Of a stretch of DNA of 64,000 bases, positions 42,171 through 52,421 are shown piece after piece; positions within the stretch are counted from its first letter, which is position 1; every line of letters begins with the position of its first letter. This DNA comes from Gracilaria gracilis (Eukaryota > Rhodophyta > Florideophyceae > Gracilariales > Gracilariaceae). A program made the position numbers and the translations under genes. The stretch spans positions 248,001 through 312,000 of the forward strand of contig JARGSG010000194.1 in assembly GCA_030374805.1 (NCBI GenBank). The letters are read 5' to 3'. Under the pieces are notes generated by a model. That model saw nothing but the letters and a program-made list of their open reading frames with translations, had not been told where the DNA came from and made no database searches.

Positions 42171-42177
42171 TTATATA
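42171..42177 (-). promoter_or_regulatory. TATA box of secreted-protein gene 3
   Basis: Reverse-strand TATATAA, about 115 bp before the ATG, matching the placement in paralogues 1 and 2. Confidence 0.55.
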
Positions 42178-42850
42178 CCAAACAGTTCCCATGAGAGAAG
42201 CTGCTCCCATGCAGATGGCTTCATCTTTCACATCACTGGACTCTAAAGAGGGTGCCCATTGTCATACTGTTCAAGACTGTCGATGATTTCCGTGGAAGGA
42301 AGAGGAAGAGTTATTGGTAAAGCGTGCTGTACCACGCAATTTTGAGAGCAAATAGAGTCGGGAACATGAAGGAGGGGAACATGGAAGCTTGGTGGAGAAT
42401 GTTACAGTATTTTGTGACGCAATCATATTCGGTTGCTAGTAGAGGTTCTTCTCGAACACTGAGGAAAGTAGCTTTGCAGTTTGTGGGCGATGATAAGGGG
42501 ACCCCTGCTCTACATGCGCTGATTGCGAATTCAAGCTTCAGCTCAGCGAACAGCTATGCATTGGCGGGCCGAGAATACTAGAAATCGTTTGCTGGTACTC
42601 GAAGAACATGTGCAGCACAAACCAGAGGGCTGCAGCAACGTAAACATCCGGCCGCGGGGATTAAGGAGAGGAGCCTAACGGCGGAAGCAACCGAAGTATC
42701 AACAAGGATGGCGAATGAGGGCTACTTGATTCTCTGCTGGATACGGTGTGCTCGAGGGAGATGAGCTGATTGTGTGACATGGAATGCAGATGAAAAGATG
42801 TTGAGACTGTCGAATATTTAACGCAGCCGAATCGAGTAATGTTAGCTTGT

Positions 42851-43825
42851 TCGAAATCGATGAGACGTGTAGAACTGGTTGATTAGCACTAGCGTTGTTG
42901 TGTGGCAAGAGCTGTTTCGCCAAGCTGTTGAATTTCGGGGTACAGTAGAGGTTTTGCGTGGAGCGGAGCGATACGTACGATATCGTATTTGTTGCGCAGT
43001 ACATATTCCCGGGCTCCTCCACAATAATTGGGGCTGTGTACGAAATCAAGTATACGGCTTGTACTCTTTGCAGTCTTAGTGTTAGACGCAGGTGTGTGAT
43101 ACCGTGAAGCTTGCGGGTGGACGCTGACATATACTCAGGAGGCGTCAGGAAGGTGAAAACTGTCGAAAAGCTAACGGAAGGAGGAGGTAACGTTACGTGC
43201 GAGCGTTGTGGTAAGAGAGAAGAAGGTCTATCCGTAAACGATCGGGAACGCATGACGTCACCATACGGCTTGAATTTGTGGCTGACCTTGTGGTCAAAAG
43301 AAAAGGCTCCACGTGCCCACGGTGACTCGCTGTGATGGTAGGCAAACACTCGACAAGTGTAGTTTGAGCTATACGTGTGCTACGTGGGGAAGACCGATAA
43401 TGCACTATCCACGTTGCACACGCAGCCAGAAACGAACGCGCAGCAACGGAGTCGGCGTCCACAACTGGCCCCCGGCGCCGCCAAGCCCGTCTCGAGTCGC
43501 AGAGTTGTACCTTTGATATTCTGCAACACCTGAGATAGATATCTGTGCGACCGGAGGCAACCTCAGCAACGCGCGCGGTCCGTAGCTGTGATGATGAAAT
43601 TGTTTTAGGAATAGATCTACTTTAGATTAAGCAACGCCGTTTGTTGTGTTGTTTGAAGCTTTTCCCGCCTCGTCTATTACACGTACACATGATGTGCCAA
43701 CGGTACCACGTGGAGAACGAGCACTTCTTTGCTTACAGAGTGCTTCGTCACACTTGTGCAAGTGTGAGCTCAGTGCAAGCCATCCTTGTTGCGATCCAAG
43801 ACATGACAATGCTAATACCCAAGGG
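42851..43825. other. Intergenic, no gene seen
   Basis: Open frames on both strands are mutually overlapping shadows without recognisable domains. A near-copy of the recurring motif (CCAACGGTACC) is at 43,697-43,707. Confidence 0.4.
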
Positions 43826-43833
43826 TATATAAA
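43826..43833 (+). promoter_or_regulatory. TATA box of six-cysteine secreted gene 1
   Basis: TATATAAA lies 110 bp before the ATG at 43,936. The leader is strongly C-rich (ACGCTCCCCCAACGCTCCCC). Confidence 0.6.
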
Positions 43834-43935
43834 TTCCCAACCCGATAACATTTCGTCCCACGCCCACCCCCAACGCTCCCCCAACGCTCCCCTCCTCCTC
43901 TTCACCTGCAAAGCGCAACAACAGAACAACGCCAA

Positions 43936-44523
43936 ATGAAACGCTTCATCACCGCCGCCTCGCTATGCATCGCGCTCATCCTCCTGCTAACAGCACGAGC
44001 CGAACAATGCGCCAGAACAACCCCGTTCGCCCCCGACCTAATTGGCAAGTCCTTCTCCAGCACCGGCGAATGCTATCGACCGGGCGCGCAGAATCGCCTC
44101 TCCATCTACGCCAAGATGACCGTGCTGCGAATCAACGAAGGCATCCGCTTCTTCAACTGCCCGGAGACCTACCTCATTCGCTATCGCACCCCGAACGTCA
44201 CCCCGATGATCATCAGATGGCCCACTCTGGAAACGCCTTCCTTCATTCACAGCAGTGCAGACAGTCACAAATGGTGTCTGCGCAATCAGAGGAAGAACAG
44301 GGTGGAGATGTTTCCAGTGCATTCTACACGCGCCAATTTTACGAACGCCGTCAAGGAAATAAGCCCGCTTCTAAAAGAGATTCGTGACTTCGGCTGTGAG
44401 CTTGATGAGAATGGGCTCTGGACTCGAATTGAAGGAAGGGCGTTTGTCAATGCCGATGTGCAGGCCGTCATCACGTATCTTGACACCGTTGCGTTTTCTT
44501 ACTCACTCTGTACACGTACTTAG
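43936..44523 (+). CDS. Secreted six-cysteine protein, tandem copy 1
   Basis: 195 residues with a clear signal peptide (FITAASLCIALILLLTARA). Six cysteines in the mature part sit in EQCARTT, GECYRPG, FFNCPETYLIRYRTP, HKWCLRN, DFGCELDE and YSLCTRT. A helical stretch near the C-terminus (EISPLLKEIRDFG) precedes the fifth. The downstream neighbour is a paralogue of equal length. One N-glycosylation site, NFT, is shared by both. No known family recognised; extracellular location inferred from the leader. No introns. Confidence 0.85.
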   Translation: MKRFITAASLCIALILLLTARAEQCARTTPFAPDLIGKSFSSTGECYRPGAQNRLSIYAKMTVLRINEGIRFFNCPETYLIRYRTPNVTPMIIRWPTLETPSFIHSSADSHKWCLRNQRKNRVEMFPVHSTRANFTNAVKEISPLLKEIRDFGCELDENGLWTRIEGRAFVNADVQAVITYLDTVAFSYSLCTRT

Positions 44524-44732
44524 ACTTTGCCATTCAAAACTTAATTAAAGCTGTGTACATGTAGTTTTTGACGTTACAATTGCCAATTACTCATGCTACA
44601 ACGTGTGCGAGTGCACACGTATTCCACAAATTGTATCTTGGTGCGTTGTTTCAGTGTCAAGCTCATAACCGAAACACATTTTCCTGCCCAAAACGTTCGA
44701 GTTCGTTGCAGCGATGTGCTGTGCTCGAATGA

Positions 44733-44776
44733 TACCGTTGGTAGAACGTTACATGGTACATGGTACCGTTGGTAAC
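44733..44776 (+). promoter_or_regulatory. Two copies of the TACCGTTGGTA motif before secreted gene 2
   Basis: TACCGTTGGTA at 44,733-44,743 and 44,764-44,774, the second only 14 bp before the start codon. CCGTTG is a MYB-type core in plants and algae. Further copies lie at 16,360, 38,732 (reverse) and 47,691. Confidence 0.4.
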
Positions 44777-44787
44777 TTAGTGATATC

Positions 44788-45375
44788 ATGAACTCCCGTG
44801 TAGTCGCCGTCGCTTTTCTGTCCATCATCTACTTCAGCCGGGCGCAACAATGCCCCCGCTCTCTTCCACTGTCGAAAGATCTCGTGGGCAAATCGTTTAG
44901 ATGGATGGATGATTGCTATCGTCCGGGTGTAGGAAATTCAGTTACAGTCTATGCCAAGATGACCGTGGTGAAAATAGGCGACCTCTATCGCTTCTTCAAC
45001 TGCCCAGAGACTTACCTCATTCGCTACCGAACCCCAGAGTTGACTCCGATGATAATCAAATACCCTCCTCTTACTTACGATTGGAGCAGCCAGGAATCCG
45101 GCTCGTGGAGCACCGCTCAAAACGATAAATGGTGCAACCAAAATCAGAAGAGAGCCAGGGTTGAAATGTTCCCCGTTGAGGAGACGCGAGCCAACTTCAC
45201 GAAGGCTTTGAAGCGAATTATGCCATACATGCGAGAGATCCGAGATTTTGGGTGTGAGACTGACGAGGACGGATTCTGGACTGAGGTGCAGGGAAGGGCG
45301 TACGAAAATGTTGATGTGCAGCAAGTCATGACATATCTTGAGACAATTGCCTTCCAGTATTCCTTGTGCATTTAA
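44788..45375 (+). CDS. Secreted six-cysteine protein, tandem copy 2
   Basis: 195 residues, same length and cysteine pattern as the upstream copy 264 bp away: QQCPRS, DDCYRPG, FFNCPETYLIRYRTP, DKWCNQN, DFGCETDE, YSLCI. Signal peptide about 20 residues (VVAVAFLSIIYFSRA). About half of the residues agree with copy 1, so the duplication is old. A Ser/Trp-rich insertion (SSQESGSWST) replaces the middle loop. Its promoter lacks an obvious TATA box but has two TACCGTTGGTA motifs. Function unknown. Confidence 0.85.
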   Translation: MNSRVVAVAFLSIIYFSRAQQCPRSLPLSKDLVGKSFRWMDDCYRPGVGNSVTVYAKMTVVKIGDLYRFFNCPETYLIRYRTPELTPMIIKYPPLTYDWSSQESGSWSTAQNDKWCNQNQKRARVEMFPVEETRANFTKALKRIMPYMREIRDFGCETDEDGFWTEVQGRAYENVDVQQVMTYLETIAFQYSLCI

Positions 45376-45738
45376 CTCATTCGAGAAAAGAAGAAAAGGT
45401 GCATTCCGTAACTCCTACTGATTCAACAGAGTATACTGCTCTCCATACCACTATGCTAAGGTGTAGGTGTCGTCTCAAGGGAAGCTGTTAACGCTACCCT
45501 TGGTATTCGGGTGCGGTGCGAGCCAGCAAAAACTCATAGCAATATAAACATCAATTTTCATGACGACAGTCCTATTGGGTAACGCAGCAATGATCTGTTA
45601 CTGCTTTAGAGGGTTGGGTGTTCGATCTTGTTCGAACGGACGCACCTCTACGACTGAAAAATCCCAAACCACGGCAAACGCCCCAAACTGTCTCCAACTA
45701 ACACCTGAGTGTAACAAATATCTCTCGAGCATTTCCTT
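45376..45738. other. Intergenic between convergent genes
   Basis: No supported gene. The region separates the 3' ends of secreted gene 2 (+) and the membrane protein gene (-). Confidence 0.5.
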
Positions 45739-46983
45739 CTATTTTATGTTTGTGGCCACGTGGGAAGAACTGTGAAGTGGAACACATCTCAAGTTCAAGT
45801 ACTCTGCAGCCGCTACCGATCTGACCAACTCTATATCCGGTGCTATCGCACCAACTATCAGACTTCCAACCAACAAAGCCAATGCAATCATCCATAAAAC
45901 ATACCCTCGAACAAGAACGGTTTCCATCGTTGCATATTGATCCAAATCCGATCTTGTCGAAGTCGATGCAGTTCCAAAAGGCCAACCCGTTTGGTTTTTC
46001 GGTACGGAATAGGTGAGGAAGTCCTCGGGGGAAAGAAATTCGTCTGAAAGCGAAAGGGTGCTCAGGAAAAGGCCTCTTGCTGTTCCCAGTAGCTCTTCGT
46101 AATTTCCTTCGCAGTCATAGGCCCTTGCGTGGAACACATGAAAAACACCATACTGGTTGAACATCGTTGATGACATTTCCCTACATTGCATTAGAACTGC
46201 TATTCGTCGAATCATCCAGCTCACGAATGCAGAACGATCGCTCACCAGTTTGCTACTATTCAGTACCATAGTATTTCCTGTCGAGTGAAGTATGGTTTCG
46301 AGTTGATATGCCCTAGCTTCGTTGGCTGCTTGCGCTATAAACCCCAACTTATCCATATATGTATCAATGGTCACAGAAATATAGACACCTTTGTCCATAT
46401 TCCCAAAGCCAGACTCTAGAGGCTTCTCGCTGAAGCAAAGAGAAAACGGCCTATGTACAATAGCATTCTTAGACTGGACAAGAACTGTGCAACCTTCTGA
46501 TATATTGGCAGAGAAGGATTTCCCTTGATATGCAATGAGTTGAGGTTTCCTGATATCTAGATCTTCCATATTGAACATCACAACTTTGCTGGACTGAGAG
46601 AAGAAGAAGAGAGCTTCGGCGACCAGCAGGAGAAGGAGAAGGGAAAAAGTGAGTATTCTTGGAACAATATACATCCTTCGGCGATCAGCTTTCTTGCACA
46701 TAATGTTTTGAAACGGCACCTTCATTTCAGAGAGAAACATTCCTTCAAACATGGATTTCATGGAGAGCGACCGAGTGGACATGCCAAATGTACATGCCGA
46801 CATATGAACAGCGATTCCGGTGAGAGCATATAGGGCTATAGTGATTGCTACTGCATCCAATACATCTGCACAGGGCAAATGCGAATAGTCTAAAACATGG
46901 TGGCGAAACGGTGGGTTCCCCAAATCGAGGAACTGTGTGATGTTCACTTCCTTTGTGGTCATTTGAAAGAAACCAAAATTCAT
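45739..46983 (-). CDS. Three-pass membrane protein with large loop, copy 1
   Basis: 414 residues from ATG 46,983. Hydrophobic segments lie at about 42-62, 108-130 (TFSLLLLLLVAEALFFF) and 361-381 (VLWMIALALLVGSLIVGAIA). A cysteine-bearing, N-glycosylation-containing loop of ~230 residues lies between the second and third. Between the first two is a short basic loop with TFGMSTRSL, shared with the paralogue at 48,171 (PFGMNTRSL). The start of the large loop also matches (MEDLDIRK against LDDLNLRR). No known family recognised. The paired arrangement suggests a local lineage-specific family of surface proteins. Confidence 0.8.
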   Translation of the reverse strand: MNFGFFQMTTKEVNITQFLDLGNPPFRHHVLDYSHLPCADVLDAVAITIALYALTGIAVHMSACTFGMSTRSLSMKSMFEGMFLSEMKVPFQNIMCKKADRRRMYIVPRILTFSLLLLLLVAEALFFFSQSSKVVMFNMEDLDIRKPQLIAYQGKSFSANISEGCTVLVQSKNAIVHRPFSLCFSEKPLESGFGNMDKGVYISVTIDTYMDKLGFIAQAANEARAYQLETILHSTGNTMVLNSSKLVSDRSAFVSWMIRRIAVLMQCREMSSTMFNQYGVFHVFHARAYDCEGNYEELLGTARGLFLSTLSLSDEFLSPEDFLTYSVPKNQTGWPFGTASTSTRSDLDQYATMETVLVRGYVLWMIALALLVGSLIVGAIAPDIELVRSVAAAEYLNLRCVPLHSSSHVATNIK

Positions 46984-48170
46984 TAACTCATTGATGCGTT
47001 CAGTGAGAGAAAGGAAAAGAAACGCCCACGATTGATTTGTTATTTGTATTGGGGGGTGGGAAGAGCAGAAGAGCAGTTGTATTCAAGACTTGAAGAGCCA
47101 CATAAGTGGCAGTGGATCCAAGGTTCTGGGTGAGATGCCTGCAGAATTAGCTGGGTGAAGACTTGAGTCGCGGATTATGTGTCTACCAAAAGCGCATATC
47201 AGGAAGATGGACATGATCTCCAAGACACGCGTTTCCCCTTTTCGAGTGCCGGAATACAACTGTTTGTTCCCTTCGCCCTTTTCTTACACGAGTCTTTACT
47301 TGGGAATTACAAAGCCCTGAAGCATCCAAAGTAGGAGCTTTGCGATGAATTGTTTGCCAACGATTAGCTCGAGAATTGTTTTGTTATCGCTGCAGTGTGT
47401 GACAATGGCGAATGAGGGAAGGCGTGAATTGTTTCCTATCTCGAGAGCTAGAGGGCTAGCGTTAACGTTAACCATGATGATAAGGCCCACCACCGAGAAC
47501 GCTCTTGCTGATGCTGCGGGAGAGTCTCATTCGAGCTGAACATGACTGCGTACAGTTGAGCCTGCTACGAGAACTTGTTACGGAATTGCTGCGGTGCTCC
47601 TCAGCTAACAGTGCTCATAGTGAAGCCAGGCGACTTGCACCGATGTACACTAGACCCTCCTTTCTTGCAAGTTACACTACACCGCGCGGGTACCGTTGGT
47701 AACCTTACGGCAGCCCCTTGCAATTCCTATGTAATTGTGGTGGAGTCGGCACTGTCGACAGTCACAGGCAGTCCCGCTTCAGCCTACCGCCTATACCATT
47801 TGATCATCAAATCAATCGCCGACACCTGGACACAACGGCACGTGGCCTCGTCATCCGTTGGTTCAATGACGAATTTAGCGGGAAACATTTTATGAGAATT
47901 TGGGAATAATACCAACCTTCTGTGCTTGGACTGCTGCCTTGCTACATGTAGCGAGTACTCAGTCCCAGCGAGTTCGGAAGCTCACACAAGTAAAACTGTG
48001 GAAAACAATGCCAGACAATGCCAGAACAGTGGCCTGTGAACTGGCCTCCATTGTACTCTTAAAGTCTCAGCATCACAGCATCTACAATCGACATTCATCA
48101 ATACGTCGAAGCTTCTTGTATCGCACTCGCGGTTAACCTGCACATTGCAGTTCTTTGAGATCAAGATAAC
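46984..48170. promoter_or_regulatory. Divergent region between the two membrane protein genes
   Basis: 1.2 kb between two head-to-head start codons. No gene seen. One copy of GGTACCGTTGGTAACC at 47,689-47,704. No evident TATA box close to either start. Confidence 0.4.
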
Positions 48171-49473
48171 ATGTCGACCAAAGTGTGGCAGTTCGCCGTT
48201 GAGCCTCTATTGCAGTCGTTCTCACCGCTGACACCATCCACGGTTTTTCCGTCGTTCGATTACGTGACTAAACCTTATGCAGATGCTCTTGATTCCATTG
48301 CTTCAATCTTGATTTTGTGGTCCATAACAGCAACCGTGTGTCATCTGATTTCCGTTCCCTTCGGCATGAATACTCGGTCGTTGGCTGTACGAGACGCGTA
48401 CGATCGCCTCGTGAACATGAAAATCTCGTGCAATTGTTCCTCTCACGTTCGTAGTTGTGGTTCCTCGCACACGTTCTCCAACTTTTCCTTGCGAATCGTT
48501 GCTTTCATATTCTTCGTTGTGTCCATTGGCGTTGAGGTTCTTATCATCTTCACGCAAAGCACAATATGGAAAACAAGAAGTTTGGATGACCTCAATCTCC
48601 GTCGTATCACACTGGCTATTCCAGATGAAGTTGTTGGATCGCTTCCACCAATGTTCCAAGGGTGTGAACCACTGCTTTTAATCCATCCATCGAGCACCAG
48701 TAACCTTCTTTCACTTTGTGCCAAGTTTTTTGTGGACGAACCGTTCACTCCGGAACAACATGTTCAATTTCACTTCGTATCATCAGATCGATTCTTTGCC
48801 GCCTTTGCCTCAAACGCTGATAGAGTTACCCTCGGGATCAAGTATTCCATAGAGCTCAACGATCCATTAGGGTCTACACTCTATTATGCCAATATGACCC
48901 GGCTGGGATTCAAAGTCAGCTCCCAAAAGCTGCGGTGGATATTGAAAACCTTTGCAGGAAGATGTCCTTTATGTAATGCAACTGCATACTTCACTACAAG
49001 GGACCACTCCTGTGATAAGCTCCGAACTGAATGAAACAGAAAGTGGTTATCCTGTTCATATTGTGCTGCACAAGTTGACATATATGATGATTAAAAAATC
49101 GAAATCGCAGTTGATGATAAGGGATTTCGTCAGTGGAGACGCAACAGACAGTGAAAGCAAGTCCGAACTACGTGAATTCTCAAGGGGAAAGGTGAAGAGA
49201 CTGAGTGGATTGATTTTGTGGATTGCCGCTGCAGTTGTGGGCATCATCAACTGGATCGTTCGTGCAATCGTGTGGGACATGGATCGAGACAGCAACAATA
49301 TGGTAAAATGTATGCTAGACCTCCCTGCTGATACCTCTCTGGTGGACTCTCCAAATATTCAATTGTGTATTGTTGAGGAAGAGCCGTTTGTTTGTCCAGA
49401 AGATGGTGAATGTGGACATACGGAACGCTTGCGTCTTCGTCGACGCATTGCAAAAAAGGACGAGAGCCACTGA
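48171..49473 (+). pseudogene. Three-pass membrane protein, copy 2, frame-broken
   Basis: Starts at ATG 48,171. One frame runs to a TGA at 49,032-49,034 with two hydrophobic segments (about residues 41-62 and 106-128). The frame that follows (about 48,952-49,473) carries the third (LSGLILWIAAAVVGIINWIV) and the hydrophilic tail. Order and spacing match the intact paralogue on the other strand. The frame change falls between 48,950 and 49,034, in the loop before the third segment. It may be a one-base indel, or a short intron that I cannot locate. Alternatively the first ORF makes a truncated two-pass protein. Confidence 0.65.
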
Positions 49474-50899
49474 TGTGCAAAATTCAAGGAAACTTTGAAA
49501 GAAAGTGCAATTGATCGCTTCTATGCCATTCAGAGCTGCGCGATCGAGACGTGATTGATGGTCAGAGCTCGAAGTTGCCGAAGGGACGGGGCTCTTTTAT
49601 TGGCACCACGTAGCGTGGCGATTCACATCATGCCCTCATGCACAAAAAGTGCTCGACACAATGGTGCACAGGCCGTCAGTCATCCCACAAGCAGTCGTCA
49701 TGATCGTGGTGGCAAAAATAGCCAAAGCATTCAAACTGTGCTTACAGTGGTTCAAACGTAAATGAATTGTTTCCTGTCAAAACAATTGCATTTGAAAGAA
49801 TATCTGAAACATGTGATTAGGCTTCTTTCAATTTTCAGCATGTTCAAAATGTTCCGCACTTGTGCCAAACCTTTCCCACAATTTGCCGCCTTCGGGACAA
49901 ACAGTTCTACATACGTACGCTTGAGTAGAATAAAAACAGCACTCGTACACCTTTTGCCCTTGTACGAAGGTACCGGCGATGGCGAAACGAAATGGTATAT
50001 CGAAGATCAAGTAATATATATCAATCCTGACGAACTATCGCGTGAGTGTTCCCATGTCAAACATCAAAACATGTCCCTCACGAACCACCTTTTGTTCATG
50101 TTGACCACAACAAAACGTAGAAGCAAACCCAGCGCCTGTAGGCGCCGATCACCAACAGGTACCCACACAAAAAAAGTTTGGTGATATGAAATAACCGCTC
50201 CATTTCTTTGGCCAAGCTTGAACGATACCTCAAATGCGTACATTTTTCTTGCCCATGAAGGCTTGTGGCTTGGAAATTCCAGAGCTTGCCCACACGCAGT
50301 ACGGTTGAATTACTTTTTTCGTGACTTCGTCTATTGCACGATACCGCATGTTCTGCCGCATTTCCTGAATGCTGCCAATTCAGATGAACAACTTATCTCG
50401 ACGTTGTTGGTCCTTGGGAATCACAGTCCGTTTCGTCTACAGCCTCCTAACGGTTCTACTGTGTAGCAAACATGTTATGTAAGATACGTTGTGACCTTCG
50501 TGGAACATTCTCCCGAGGACAAAGACGAGACCCAAATCTGTACCTACTGGCCGGCCTAAGGTTGTACCGAAGGCAGAGTATGGTTTCCCCGGTCGTATGG
50601 GGAGCATTGCTGGAACTGAATTCTCAAAACATGAATATCCTACAAGGAATTTTTTCCCAAGTTCGACGTGTGTTGGTAAATACTCGTATCTTCTTACATA
50701 AGACTCGTTCTGATTGATCTATTCCTCTAAAGCGCTTACGGTTTTGCGAATTGGTTCCTCCTTAGATACGGAAAAGTATCTGCCCCAGCGAGGGAAGTGG
50801 AAGAGAGAGCAGCACGATGTGACAGTACATAAGAGGTCGCCCGAGAAATTTACCTCCTTCGCACTCTGGAGAGACAGTATCCAAGTACTTTTCGCAATC
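49474..50899. other. Largely non-coding, one doubtful ORF
   Basis: An ATG-initiated frame of 140 codons at 49,762-50,184 (+) is the only candidate. Its middle (ETKWYIEDQVIYINPDEL) looks protein-like but no domain is recognised. Nothing else is supported. Confidence 0.25.
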
Positions 50900-51521
50900 A
50901 TGAAACTTCTCATCTGCTTCTTTGCTATCGCCTTGTCTGCCGCGACGATTTCAACGTTCGCACAGCCCATTACTCTCGAACGGAAACAGTATGTGACCTA
51001 CGCCTGGTGTGAAGTAAACGCTGCCGATCACTTGTGAGTTTGCTTATGAGGGCCTCCACGGCTATTACGACCATGTGCAGTATGGCACTGGTAATTACTC
51101 TATGAGTGGTCCGAGTAATGGAGCTTTTACACCACGGATTATTCAGAAGGAACCATCTTACTACGACTCTGCGGTCGGCTATGTGAAGTCTGACGATGCA
51201 CTGCGAGACGTCTATGCATGCGAGCCGGAGTACTTCAACAATGGTAATTATTATGAGACCCGATGCAGGTATCTGAATGTTCCTGGAACTCTGTATGACG
51301 CTAAAAGGCTTCCTGGAGTCCGTGGATCCGGTATTTCGCGTATTCATGGTGCGGCTATGCGGAGATATGTTCCGAATGGGGCTTGTGTGCTGATGTATTT
51401 GACCGAGTACGAGATTCTGGATACTTCTGTCACTCCTCCTCGAGTGAGAGAGACTGTGAAGATGTCGCCTCGACAAGCCCGTATTGAGAACAAATGCGTT
51501 CAGTTCTATACGCAGTACTAG
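50900..51521 (+). pseudogene. Secreted protein gene with a frame break or tiny intron
   Basis: ATG 50,900 begins a strong signal peptide (LLICFFAIALSAATISTFA) and runs in one frame to a stop at 51,035-51,037. A second frame, open from about 51,018 to the TAG at 51,519-51,521, encodes a Tyr/Gly/Arg-rich domain with cysteines in ACEPEY, RCRYLN, GACVLMY and NKCVQF. A one-base indel near 51,033 would join them. So would a 67-bp intron, 51,014-51,080 (GTAAAC..GTGCAG), in phase 0, though it lacks the TACTAAC seen elsewhere. The sequence across the gap still looks coding, so I favour the indel. Function unknown. Confidence 0.55.
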
Positions 51522-51885
51522 GGTACCCTGTGTTTCACGTGAAGCAACCTTGGGAGCTTCAGATTGATATGACATTGTTGGGTAGCTCGCAATGTATCGG
51601 CAGCAGAATCAGCCGTTCAATGAGTTCTGGGGTTGATCAAAAGGTCTTCATCACAGTCATTCGCCTAGCTAGCGCTTCAAAAAATGCAAGATATACTACA
51701 ATAAAGCATCCTGTTTACTTTCTTTTCTTGCTCTTCATTTCTGTACAAGCCAAATCTTCCATCGGGCGGTCGTCACAGAAATCTCTGATGGAATAATAAT
51801 ATTCTGCGCATAGTATTAAGGTACAATTGCAACTATCTAATTATGCCAGCCCCACAGTAGTTGAGAAAGTGCCCTAACCGCAGGT
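51522..51885. other. Intergenic, no gene seen
   Basis: 3' flank of the secreted gene, AT-rich, running up to the target duplication of element C. Confidence 0.5.
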
Positions 51886-51890
51886 GATGG

Positions 51891-52333
51891 TGTTGTGAAA
51901 TATCACGACAGCAACGCGGCGGAACAGGTGTACGGACGCGTACACTGGCGCGTTTCCCTCGGGCGGTGCGTGGAACGGAGCAAGGAGCTCACCAGATCAA
52001 ACAGCTGCTCCAAATGAGCCGCGATGGAAAGTGTAGGACCGAGATGGGGCTGACACAGTCGCGTGTAAAATTTGCATATGTGAATTTCCTTTACTCTTTG
52101 GAGGTTTGCGTTCATTGCTGGATCCGCACTGAGCCGACCTCGAGCGATCCTCTTCGACAAAGAGGTCGCGGGCAAACACAATAAAAGCTCCCGGCCTAAG
52201 ACCGGGAGTGACCTCGGCGAAGGCAGAAGCCAGTTCGCCAGAGATGTGCCCTTCCGTTCGCTTTCTCTTTTCGACCTTTTGTTCTGCCCCCATCTTTCCT
52301 TTCCGTCTGCCTGTCTCCCGCCACTCATCAACA
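51891..52333 (+). repeat. 5' LTR of element C
   Basis: 443 bp, ending CTCATCAACA. Inside is AATAAA at 52,180 followed by the perfect stem CTCCCGG/CCGGGAG. A TGG a few bases inside (TGGCTCAAAGAGCAAG, from 52,343) may be the tRNA primer site; the tRNA is not identified. Confidence 0.95.
52180..52208 (+). promoter_or_regulatory. AATAAA plus 7-bp hairpin in the LTR
   Basis: AATAAA at 52,180-52,185 could serve as TATA-like or polyadenylation signal. Two bases on, CTCCCGG..CCGGGAG (52,188-52,208) forms a stem with a seven-base loop. The same is present in the 3' LTR. Confidence 0.5.
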
Positions 52334-52421
52334 AAGCGCTTTGGCTCAAAGAGCAAGAGAACCGGGCGGCAGGAAGGCAATCAAGAACGGTGCAGGAACC
52401 TGTGTCACCTTGGGAGCAATT

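Larger units (their letters stand above)
41431..42850 (-). repeat. Inverted third copy of the secreted-gene segment
   Basis: Homologous in reverse orientation to 16.6-18.8 kb and 20.8-23.0 kb. Shared parts include the 3' flank (AGGAGGCGTTTTGTGTAGAC-like), the gene, and upstream DNA (CATGTTCTTCGAGTACCAGCAAA; ACATCTTTTCATCTG..TTCCATGTCA). It is more diverged than the other two are from each other, so it is the older duplicate. Confidence 0.7.

Noticed and set aside
42699..43349. Reverse-strand ORF of 216 codons upstream of the third secreted gene
   Set aside because: It starts without a credible context, lies partly in the duplicated noncoding flank, and its counterparts in the other two copies are not open.
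46984..48170. Small ORFs between the membrane protein genes
   Set aside because: All are under about 110 codons, overlap on both strands and show no domain or paralogue.
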